A DNA stretch of 51,272 bases from a virus. Positions 1 to 7,500 of the stretch are shown here, piece after piece (within the stretch, counting starts at the first letter, position 1; each line of letters begins with the position of its first letter). The translations under genes and the position numbers were made by a program. The DNA is taken from positions 1-51,272 of the IMG/VR virus record IMGVR_UViG_3300027721_000022, one strand, 5' to 3'. The notes beneath the pieces are model-generated. The model saw only the letters and a list, made by a program, of their open reading frames with translations. It was not told the DNA's origin and did no database searches.

Positions 1-150
1 ACAGAGCCACTTACGTGGGTGAAGTTGAAGGACATGGACGAGGACTGGCTGTATGCCATACTTGACTACGGAGGCCCAGAGTGGCACATAAAATTAATCA
101 AAAAAGAAATAGACTACAGAGATGAGTTACGTAACAGCAACAACGATTAA
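1..150 (+). CDS. C-terminal part of an unrecognised phage protein
   Basis: The reading frame is open from the first base of the window and stops at TAA 148-150, leaving 49 residues of a protein whose start lies outside. The piece is rich in Asp, Glu and Trp and ends in a charged stretch (LIKKEIDYRDELR), with no motif I recognise. The next gene starts inside it at 122, a 29-base overlap typical of this plus-strand block. GC-rich, C-ending codons match its neighbours, which supports it being coding. Function unknown. Confidence 0.6.
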   Translation, partial: TEPLTWVKLKDMDEDWLYAILDYGGPEWHIKLIKKEIDYRDELRNSNND

Positions 151-397
151 GGACATAGTGGTGAACGGCCACAAGATAATCAACCCAACCGTCGACACGG
201 TGGTGAGGGCTGTCAGACAGGATCTACTAGACAGATCAGAACTTGGAATAGACAAGTACAACAACACGCTGGACAGGACTGACATAGACCTGAAGGGCTG
301 GCTACAGCACGCGTACGAGGAGTGCCTAGACCAGGCAAACTATCTAAAGAGAAGTATAATCGAAATCGAGAAGAATGAAAGAGCACAAGATAAGTAA
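122..397 (+). CDS. Small conserved phage protein, possibly MazG-like
   Basis: A 91-residue protein. The central part (about residues 30-78) has the pattern RxDLLDRSELGIDKYNNTLDR followed by WLQHAYEECLDQANYLKR, which recurs in small proteins of many phages. The combination of a KY(G/N) motif and an EExxD helix recalls all-alpha NTP pyrophosphatases of the MazG type, but only one acidic motif is evident, so enzymatic activity is a guess. It overlaps both neighbours and is probably translationally coupled. It is predicted to be cytoplasmic and mostly helical. Confidence 0.75.
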   Translation: MSYVTATTIKDIVVNGHKIINPTVDTVVRAVRQDLLDRSELGIDKYNNTLDRTDIDLKGWLQHAYEECLDQANYLKRSIIEIEKNERAQDK

Positions 398-503
398 GAA
401 GCAGAGGATACTCATAGTGATGAAGTACCTGTACTCACGAGGAGCCAACAAGGAGTCTGTGAACGAGGTGTACAGGAAGATAATCTGCAAGGCTAATGAT
501 TAG
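375..503 (+). CDS. 42-residue basic protein, unknown
   Basis: A short gene of 42 codons starting ATG 375 inside the end of the previous gene and ending TAG 501-503, which overlaps the start of the oxygenase-like gene at 496. The product is Lys/Arg-rich at the N terminus (KEHKISKKQR) followed by a helix (ILIVMKYLYSRG). Tight overlaps on both sides and GC-rich codons like the neighbours argue that it is real. No family recognised. Confidence 0.55.
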   Translation: MKEHKISKKQRILIVMKYLYSRGANKESVNEVYRKIICKAND

Positions 504-1047
504 TGTGGTAGACAACTTCCTCCCAGAGGATGAGTTCAAGTCATTGCAGGAGTACTGCGACAACAACCTGTTTGAGATAGTATCGTTTCCAGGAAAGTCG
601 TTCTCTGTACTGACTCCACCAAGTAGCATATACAACTACCTGCACATGGACGGGTACGAGATTGTGCTGTCGTTTGTTAGGAGCGCATACAAGGGGTTCG
701 ACACGAGCCTATGGATACACGCTGACAACATAGTGCAGGGAAAGAAGATAGACATAGCCTCTGTGCTGTATATCAACGACGATGAGGATGTGACCGAGAA
801 CGGAACAGCGTTCTGGAAGCACTACGTGTACGGAAGAACCTTACCAAAGGACTGCACGAACTCAGACTTTGATAAGATACTACTTGAGGATGCCGATAAC
901 AGATCCAGTTGGTTAAAGAAGGACTACATATCGTCAAGGCCTAACAGGATGCTGACGTATGATGCAGATTACTTCCACTCAAAGTATCCAGAGGAGATCA
1001 CTGATGGAATAAGAAAAGTTTTAGTAACATTTTACACAAAGATATAA
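496..1047 (+). CDS. 2OG-Fe(II) oxygenase-like protein
   Basis: A 183-residue protein with the layout of a compact 2-oxoglutarate/Fe(II) dioxygenase. It has H75-x-D77 (WIHADN), a following beta strand (IASVLYIND), a G-T-A-F-W turn at 103-107, a distal H161 (DADYFHS) and R173, which would bind the 2OG carboxylate. The spacing fits the double-stranded beta-helix of prolyl-hydroxylase-like and DUF6445-like proteins. The substrate is unknown. Such enzymes in phages may modify nucleic acid bases or proteins. It sits between tiny genes and the metallophosphoesterase with ATG/TAA overlaps, so it is probably co-transcribed with them. The metal ligands are seen directly; the family call is by recognition. 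Confidence 0.7.
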   Translation: MISVVDNFLPEDEFKSLQEYCDNNLFEIVSFPGKSFSVLTPPSSIYNYLHMDGYEIVLSFVRSAYKGFDTSLWIHADNIVQGKKIDIASVLYINDDEDVTENGTAFWKHYVYGRTLPKDCTNSDFDKILLEDADNRSSWLKKDYISSRPNRMLTYDADYFHSKYPEEITDGIRKVLVTFYTKI

Positions 1048-2612
1048 TGGGAAAGTATTCAGAAGAGTTTAAGGCGTACATAGGGCTAGCACTAGCTATG
1101 GGTCACAACATTACACACGCCACAAAGATGGCCTGCATTGAGTTCGGTATCCCTTACGAGGATCAGGTTCGCAGAACAATGTCAAAGCATCTAGAGAGAA
1201 CTGGAGTAACCGATAATAAAGAACTGCCAGAGTCGGACATGTTTCTAGAGGCCCAGAAGAGGGAGCTCGACAAGACCAAGCAAAGGTTCATAGTATCCTG
1301 GTGCCAGTCTGACACAGAGATACACGAGCAGTTCCTTACAAACATAGAGGCGTACGCCAACGAGATAGATGCAGAGATATCCATCATAGCTGGCAGGTAC
1401 AAGAACCCGACATCACTTAACTCAAGCAAGAGGGTAAAGGAGAAGGAGGAGAGGAACTCGTGGTCGCCAAGGGTAGAGAAGTACCTAGACGCAAACAGGC
1501 ACAAGGTACACAAGCATTTGTGCATCCTATCAGACCTTAAAATTCAGCCGACAGCATCAACACCACTTTCTGGAATTAACGGCCTCACAGGGCTTGAAAG
1601 TTGCGTGGTTGGGCACCCTAGGGTACACCTTAAGTCACTACCAATACTTGATGGGTATCCTCACAAGCTGTTGGTTACTACAGGAGCCATATCGCTACAG
1701 AACTACACAGACACCAAGTCTGGTAAGAAGGGTGAGTTCCACCACACGCTAGGTTTTGTTGTCATAGAGCTTGACGAGGATGACTTCCACATCAGACAGG
1801 TTACAGCTGACGAGGACGGGTCTTTCTATGACCTGCACTACAATGTAATAGCTGGATCCATACGTGAGACAAGCAAGACCGTTATGGTGTTTGGTGACCT
1901 ACACCTTGGTGAGACAAACGACGATGTTCTAGACGTATCTTTCAGGATGGCTGAGGATCTGAACTGTGAGGATATAGTACTACACGACGTGTTCAACGGG
2001 CACTCCATATCACACCACGAGCGTAACCAACCGTTCCAGGTGATGGCCAGGGAGGAGGACGGATCTGGTGACCTTATGCTAGAGCTAAACAACATGGCCG
2101 CGTTCTTTGACAGGTACTCAGACTTTAACTTTGTGATGGTCAGGAGTAATCACGACGAGTTCCTTGACAGGTGGCTCAACGACGTGGACTGGAGAAAGAG
2201 TACCAACAAGAGCACCTACCTGGAGCTTGCGCATGTCCTTAAGAATGACACCATTGGCAAGGGTATAATCCCTGCTATACTGAACAAGTACCAAGTTACA
2301 AACGTGAACTGCCTAGGTATAAACGACAGTTTCAGGGTTGCTAACATAGAGTGCGGAGTGCACGGGCACATAGGAGCCAACGGCAGTCGTGGTGGTGTCA
2401 TTCAGTTTAAGAACCTGAACACCAAGAACATAACGGGTCACACTCATAGTCCGTGTCGTGAGGACGGCCACTCGTCGGTTGGAACATTGACCCACCTAAG
2501 GGTTGGCTACAACAAGGGTGCATCGAGCTGGATGAACACTAATGTGGTGATCTACCCTAACGGAAAGTCACAGCACGTACACATCATTAATAATAAATAC
2601 ACCACGTTATGA
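1047..2612 (+). CDS. T5 A1-like protein with metallophosphoesterase domain
   Basis: A 521-residue protein. The C-terminal half has all metal-binding motifs of calcineurin-like phosphoesterases: GDLHLG (D284, H286), HDVFNGHS, RSNHDE (H369, D370), VHGH (H439) and TGHTH (H465, H467). This arrangement resembles the phage T5 A1 protein group, which takes part in DNA transfer and early host takeover in T5. The N-terminal part (1-100) may hold a helix-turn-helix-like unit (YIGLALAMGHNITHATKMA), and residues 100-280 carry a linker and a beta-rich region. A phosphodiesterase or nuclease acting on DNA is the likely activity, but the substrate is inferred. The start shares a base with the upstream stop, and the stop overlaps the next ATG. 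Confidence 0.8.
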   Translation: MGKYSEEFKAYIGLALAMGHNITHATKMACIEFGIPYEDQVRRTMSKHLERTGVTDNKELPESDMFLEAQKRELDKTKQRFIVSWCQSDTEIHEQFLTNIEAYANEIDAEISIIAGRYKNPTSLNSSKRVKEKEERNSWSPRVEKYLDANRHKVHKHLCILSDLKIQPTASTPLSGINGLTGLESCVVGHPRVHLKSLPILDGYPHKLLVTTGAISLQNYTDTKSGKKGEFHHTLGFVVIELDEDDFHIRQVTADEDGSFYDLHYNVIAGSIRETSKTVMVFGDLHLGETNDDVLDVSFRMAEDLNCEDIVLHDVFNGHSISHHERNQPFQVMAREEDGSGDLMLELNNMAAFFDRYSDFNFVMVRSNHDEFLDRWLNDVDWRKSTNKSTYLELAHVLKNDTIGKGIIPAILNKYQVTNVNCLGINDSFRVANIECGVHGHIGANGSRGGVIQFKNLNTKNITGHTHSPCREDGHSSVGTLTHLRVGYNKGASSWMNTNVVIYPNGKSQHVHIINNKYTTL

Positions 2613-2701
2613 AGTACCTACTAGTTCTAATGGCATACGAGTTTATAAGGTCAAAAATGATTTGGCTGTGGTATTATTTAATCAAAAAAGGAACAGAATA
2701 A
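2609..2701 (+). CDS. 30-residue hydrophobic microprotein
   Basis: ATG 2609 overlaps the TGA of the phosphoesterase gene (ATGA), and its TAA at 2699-2701 overlaps the ATG of the next gene. The product is 30 residues, aromatic and hydrophobic (YLLVLMAYEF, MIWLWYYLI), and could form a short membrane helix. Perfect coupling at both ends is the main evidence for it being a gene. Its presence also helps fix the start of the following gene at 2701. No family recognised. Confidence 0.5.
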   Translation: MKYLLVLMAYEFIRSKMIWLWYYLIKKGTE

Positions 2702-2904
2702 TGGAACAATCAGCAGTAGAATGGGTATTAGAGCAATTTGAAACAATCAATACTCAAAGAAAATGGAAAGAAATAATTGAACAAGCCAAAGAAATGGAAA
2801 AGAAACAGATTATTGATGCTATGGATGTTACTCAAAGAACTGATTTTTATGTAAAATATGAAGGTTCAGAACAATATTATAACGAAACATTTAAAAAGAA
2901 ATAA
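2701..2904 (+). CDS. Conserved small phage protein (MEQSAVEW type)
   Basis: A 67-residue protein starting MEQSAVEWVLEQ and ending YYNETFKKK. This kind of short helical protein recurs in phages of Bacteroidota, with the same opening MEQ-AVEW and the same YYNETF ending. An in-frame ATG at 2662 exists upstream, but 2701 is preferred because it overlaps the stop of the previous gene and gives the conserved N terminus. The gene is clearly more AT-rich than the phosphoesterase gene before it, suggesting a separate origin. Function unknown; helical and Glu/Lys-rich. Confidence 0.75.
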   Translation: MEQSAVEWVLEQFETINTQRKWKEIIEQAKEMEKKQIIDAMDVTQRTDFYVKYEGSEQYYNETFKKK

Positions 2905-2905
2905 G

Positions 2906-3001
2906 ATGTATTTAGGAAAATGGAAAGAAAAAGATAGAGATGCAAGGATGTATTTCTATTATGATGTAGTTTTAGGTTTAACTTATTATTCAGGATTATG
3001 A
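2906..3001 (+). CDS. 31-residue microprotein, unknown
   Basis: ATG 2906 follows the previous stop by one base, and TGA 2999-3001 overlaps the next ATG at 2998. The product is Lys/Asp-rich at first (WKEKDRDARM), then aromatic (YFYYDVVLGLTYYSGL). It shares the AT-rich composition of its two neighbours, so 2701-3240 looks like one block. Support comes only from the coupling at both ends. Confidence 0.45.
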   Translation: MYLGKWKEKDRDARMYFYYDVVLGLTYYSGL

Positions 3002-3240
3002 GAGCAATACTAGAATTTAATTTACCCGATGACCAGATGGAGTTTAATAGAGCAAACCAGGCTTTAGATATGGCCTGTGCCTTGTTTGATATACTGCAAC
3101 TGCGTAAAGCTACGGAGAGAAAGTGTGAGAACATGGCTTATAAAACTGAGGATATTTTTGATGGTATTCAGTTTATGGCAGAAGGAATAAATGAGATACT
3201 TGAGGAACACAACATTAACATTGATAAACTGATAGAATGA
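2998..3240 (+). CDS. Conserved small phage protein, helical
   Basis: An 80-residue acidic protein beginning AILEFNLPDDQMEFNRANQALD. This opening recurs in small phage proteins, often near replication or early genes. The rest is helical (ALFDILQLRKATERKCENM, then IFDGIQFMAEGINEILEEH). The family has no known function as far as I recall. Its start overlaps the stop of the 31-residue gene (ATGA), and its stop overlaps the next start at 3237. Confidence 0.75.
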   Translation: MRAILEFNLPDDQMEFNRANQALDMACALFDILQLRKATERKCENMAYKTEDIFDGIQFMAEGINEILEEHNINIDKLIE

Positions 3241-3536
3241 AAAAATTATTAAGTAAGATCGGTAGGTTTCTTGTAAAACAAAATGAAGAAGCTATTGAGG
3301 AAGAGTACTACATGCCAAAACTATTTGGTGAAGGAAAGACAGTGGAGTACGAGATCGATGGAATGACAAAGTCCTTCTGTAAATTAACTCAGTGGGCAAA
3401 TGGAGAGGGCTATGATGTGAGTTTTGAAAGTGAAGTCAGTAAAGGAAGGTGGGAGAATAAAAGAATTGAACTTCATACAGACGAACTAGAAACATTCTTT
3501 GCTTGCCTTAACCACTTCAAATACTTTGGAAAATGA
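3237..3536 (+). CDS. Hypothetical protein, 99 residues
   Basis: The protein starts MKKLLSKIGRFLVKQNEEAIEEEYYMPKLFGEG, with a short amphipathic basic N terminus but no convincing signal peptide. The rest is mixed alpha/beta with aromatic residues (KLTQWANGEGYDVSFESE), ending with a helix around LETFFACLNHFKYFGK. ATGA overlaps couple it to both neighbours. No domain recognised. Confidence 0.65.
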   Translation: MKKLLSKIGRFLVKQNEEAIEEEYYMPKLFGEGKTVEYEIDGMTKSFCKLTQWANGEGYDVSFESEVSKGRWENKRIELHTDELETFFACLNHFKYFGK

Positions 3537-3943
3537 AACCAATTCATAAATTAAACAACGGTAATGGGGCAACACTTTGCAACCATTGTAGTAAGATTAT
3601 ACCCACTGGATTAACTCACGCTTTATTTTGTAGCCAAGAGTGTGCTGTCAAGGAAAACTGGAGCTATGAAGAATTTAGCGAGCAGCAATATAACTACAAG
3701 CTAGTTCGAGAAGACGGGCTGACAAAACAGTCCAAGGATGTTATGTGGCTAGAGTTTGATGAGAACGGTAGGTTCAAAGCAAAGCACAAGGACATAGCTG
3801 TAGGAAGAAGCCTACTGATGTCTCCATTCAGTCAGTTCTTTACCTGGCAGACGACAGACATAAAAGAGATTATAGAACAAAGAGAGGATTATATTAAATT
3901 CAAAACAACAAACTCAATATACGAATTATATGAATGTTTTTAG
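3533..3943 (+). CDS. Small zinc-ribbon-like protein
   Basis: A 136-residue protein. Near the N terminus lie C16-x-x-C19 and C33-x-x-x-C37 (CNHC and CSQEC), a spacing suited to one structural zinc ion in a treble-clef or zinc-ribbon fold. The rest (residues 40-136) is mixed, with no recognisable catalytic motif. It may bind nucleic acid or protein, but nothing shows which. It overlaps the HExxH gene downstream by 14 bases. Confidence 0.65.
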   Translation: MKPIHKLNNGNGATLCNHCSKIIPTGLTHALFCSQECAVKENWSYEEFSEQQYNYKLVREDGLTKQSKDVMWLEFDENGRFKAKHKDIAVGRSLLMSPFSQFFTWQTTDIKEIIEQREDYIKFKTTNSIYELYECF

Positions 3944-4304
3944 AGTAATACCAATAGACGTGTATGGACACGATATAGTAGTTTCCATAGGGCAGACAGA
4001 TGAGGCTCTGTACGAAGATATTGGAGAGAACATATCTAAAAAGAATTTTAATAAAAGAATAGCTAATCAAACAAGTATAGCTACCACGTTTAAATTAAAG
4101 ACTGGATGTATACTTATACGATTTAAAGATAACATAGACAACCCAGGTATTGTAGCTCACGAAGCATTCCACGCTATTGTATATTTATTTGAGAAGATAG
4201 GTATAGAGTATGCATACGAATCAGAAGAAGCATATGCCTATGCACTAGAGTATTTAACCAATAAAATTTTAAAAATAAATGAAAAAGCAGATATTTGTAG
4301 ATGA
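3930..4304 (+). CDS. Minimal HExxH metalloprotease-like phage protein
   Basis: A 124-residue protein containing H77-E78-x-x-H81 (VAHEAFH), preceded by a strand (GCILIRF) and followed by a helix carrying E98-E100 (ESEEAYAY) that could supply the third zinc ligand. This minimal zincin layout recurs in small phage proteins distantly like the ImmA/IrrE group. It might cleave a host or phage protein, but the substrate is unknown and it could also be an inactive scaffold. It overlaps both neighbours and belongs to the same rightward operon. Confidence 0.65.
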   Translation: MNVFRVIPIDVYGHDIVVSIGQTDEALYEDIGENISKKNFNKRIANQTSIATTFKLKTGCILIRFKDNIDNPGIVAHEAFHAIVYLFEKIGIEYAYESEEAYAYALEYLTNKILKINEKADICR

Positions 4305-4554
4305 TAACTACGACTACGACTACGAGGTAGTAAACGACAACGTGCACACGCTAAGCAGGAGCTACGCCTCACAGTGGTCTGACCACGTAAGGGGAGAGGT
4401 GGCACTAAAGATTGAAGACGACGGCAACGGACTGGTTGTCAGGTTCAACGAGAAGGGCAGGATTGACTACTCTGAGGCAGAGCAGCTGTTCATCCTTCTG
4501 AAGCTGATAATAGACCCAGCAAAGTACGAGATCTCAACCAAACAACCACTTTAA
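4279..4554 (+). CDS. Acidic hypothetical protein, last gene of the plus block
   Basis: A 91-residue protein, strongly acidic at the N terminus (VDDNYDYDYEVVNDN). It is then mixed (RGEVALKIEDDGNGLVVRF) with a C-terminal helix (EAEQLFILLKLII). It uses C-ending codons almost throughout, in contrast to the AT-rich gene before it. It is the final gene before the bidirectional terminator at 4562-4582. Function unknown; an acidic protein of this kind could be a DNA mimic, but that is only a thought. Confidence 0.65.
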   Translation: MKKQIFVDDNYDYDYEVVNDNVHTLSRSYASQWSDHVRGEVALKIEDDGNGLVVRFNEKGRIDYSEAEQLFILLKLIIDPAKYEISTKQPL

Positions 4555-4561
4555 AGACATT

Positions 4562-4582
4562 AAGCCCAGGGTTACTGGGCTT
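4562..4582. terminator. Bidirectional terminator between convergent operons
   Basis: A perfect 8-bp stem, AAGCCCAG (4562-4569) with CTGGGCTT (4575-4582), and a five-base loop. It lies between the plus block ending at 4554 and the minus-strand giant gene. On the plus strand T-rich sequence follows. The stop codon of the minus-strand gene (TTA at 4572-4574 on the plus strand) lies inside the loop. Confidence 0.85.
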
Positions 4583-7500
4583 TATTTCTGTTCTTATATT
4601 TTTTATTGTATATGTAGATAGACTTATTATTTATCCTCTTACCAGCTGAGTTCATAGCTTTTCCCAACTCCTTCAACTCCTCACCCTCTAAGTTAGGTCC
4701 GTACCTCTGATTTAATTTCATGGCCTGAACCTCTGGAACGTCTTCGAATATAATGTCTAAAACAGACTTGTCTATGTTCATATTGTGTATGTATGTGTTA
4801 TATTTTTTAGCATACTTCATATAGTCCATAGGCTCAAAGTTTTCTTTTACAAGATCAATAAGTTCCTTATTTGTTAGATTACCTCCTCCATCGTACTTCT
4901 TCTTTATCTCGTTGTAGACCTTCTGCTCGCTATTCCATACCTTGGTCTCTATTACACTCTCCTGGTATTCTCTCTCATCTTGATCCTTGTACCTTATGAT
5001 TTTCTTGTCAGTGTACCTTACAACCTTCTTTCCGAAGGCATCACCAACACCTGACATAGCCTCCTTAACCTCAGAACCTAGTCCGTCACTCTTATTGAAC
5101 AGTCCATCGTACGCAGAGTATATCAAAGGAATTGTAGGGTTAGTGTTCGCGCTTGTTATAACCTTCTCTACCATAACCTTAGTTCTAGCTGGTGACAATC
5201 CAAATCCAGGAGCCAGGTCCTTGTATATCTGATCAACTCTGTCATCAAACATCCCCTCTGCCTCTGGTAATATTTTTTTGTTGTCAGGCTCTCTGAAGAT
5301 CTTATCTCCAGTGAACGTGTCCTTGTTTGCCCAGTAGCTAACAAGACCAGACGCTACAGGGTTCTTACCAGCTACCTCCTGAACAGTGACTGGTAAAGGA
5401 TTTGATTTGTTTACTGCCTCTAGCATAACCTTAGAGTCCATGTCGTAATCTATACCCTTAGAATTAAAGAACTCCTTATATATTAACTGCTCTGCAACTG
5501 TACTGATAACAGATAGTACTGGAAGTTTTTTAACTCTATAGTACTCGTACTCACCATCTTTATTTTTCTCACCAGTGAACATGATGTGATAGTTGGCCTT
5601 CTCGTACTCACTCAAAGAGTTCATAGCATCCATTATCTTTTTAGCTCTGTCCTCGTCATCATCACCACCTACTGCATTTATAAGCATTGCAAACGAACCA
5701 GCTGCTAAACTTGAGGCCATAACCGTGTACTGAAGCACGCTGCTTGAGAACCCAACAGGATCCTTCTTAGCGAAGTCAATCGGTCTTCTTATACCCTGAA
5801 GTGCGGCGTTAAAGTAAGGGAACACAGCATCTATGTTCTTAGCCACATCTCCTCCCTGACTAAAGTCCATTGTCTCTCTAGACTGTCTTCCAGCGTTCCA
5901 CATGATGTCGTCAAGCTCCTGTGCGTTTGGCTCTCTGTTGTTCTCTTTCTTAAACTCTTTAATAGAGTCCTCCTTAACCTTCTGGAACACAGACAGTCTG
6001 AACGCAACCTCTGATGTCTCACCAAGTAATGACATAGCCCTTCCGTACGCAACAAGTCCCTTCTGAACTGCCTTTGTAACCCCCTTAACTGGGTTCATTG
6101 ACTCTAGAGATCTAAGACCATCACTGGCCATATAGTCTAACGCACCACCGTGGTTTATGTACTCGTTAAATACCTTGTTGTACTCGTTAGAGACAAACAG
6201 TTTCTTTACAAAGTTCTTGGTATAGTCTCTGGCCAACTGAGCTGTAGCCATAGGCTTGAACTTAGAGTACACGTCAGAGAAGAACGCTATGTTCTGGAAA
6301 TCGACAGCCGTGTTACCAATAATAAACAACGGGTTTCCACCAGTAGCAAAGAACCTAAGTATCTTAGTTCCAGTTAGTTTACCTAGTGTCTCTAGTGCCT
6401 TGTTCTTATTCTTTACATCTAGAAGTTGCTTTGCGTACTGATCCTTAAGTACAATCTCCACCTTGTTACTGTCATTGAAGTATGACACCTTAGTGTATCC
6501 AACTGGCAACCTAGTGTCGTCGTACTTGTACTTCAAACCACCATCCTTCTTGGTTCCTACAACTGGGTTGTCAAGTATTATATCCTCAAATGCCTTCTTC
6601 TCTTCTGGAGTTGCTTCCTTTATAGCCTTGTCAAACTCTCTCAGCATGTTGTTCTCAAATGCTCTACCCTCTACGCTATTTATACTCATAGCAAGAAGCC
6701 ACTTAGAGTCCAATATTATTTCGTTCTCGTTGTTGTCAGACAGCTTCATTATATCGTTTCTAGATATACCCAAGGACTTTGCCTGGGTGTCTATCTCGTC
6801 AACGCTTAGGTTGTCACCTATGATGTACTTGATGGTCTTTATTGGTGAGTACTCGGTATCCTTTAGAGACTCATAGGTCTCCTCACTAATTCTACCAGAC
6901 TCGTACAGCTTCTTAAGGTTTAACTTAAACACATCAAAGTATTCAGTAGCTCTGTTACTCAGATCATTGAATTTCTTGTCGCCTAGTGAGTTCTTAAAGT
7001 CTGCAAGATCTCTATTAGCATCATCTATCGAGTACCCGTCCATACCCTTGTATGGTTCAAGACCTAGCTTGGCTCTGCTCTCGTTAACTGCAACCATCCT
7101 CTTGGCATATATAATCTTGTCAAGTGTGCTCACATCCTCAGAGCTTAGTCCTCCGTATATCTTCTTCTCTGCACGCTTAAATCTTTCAGATGCAAGTGCA
7201 GATGCTCCAGCCTTTGTTACTAATAGGTCGTAAGCCTTCTTAGCAGACTTGTTGTCGATCCTGTTTATTACTCTCTTTATGTAAGCCTGTCTGTCAAGAA
7301 GTGACTTCCTGAGGAACGGAGCAAGGTCCTTTATAGATACTCTTTTTTTCTTGTCATCTATAGCCTTCTTACTGTCCTCGTATATCTTATTTACAGATGG
7401 TCTATCAGTAGAAAGAGCACTAGTTATCTCTGCATCAGAGAACCCCTTATCCTTAAGGAACGCGGATATAGCAGCGTCAGAGTACTTGGCCTCCTTGGCT

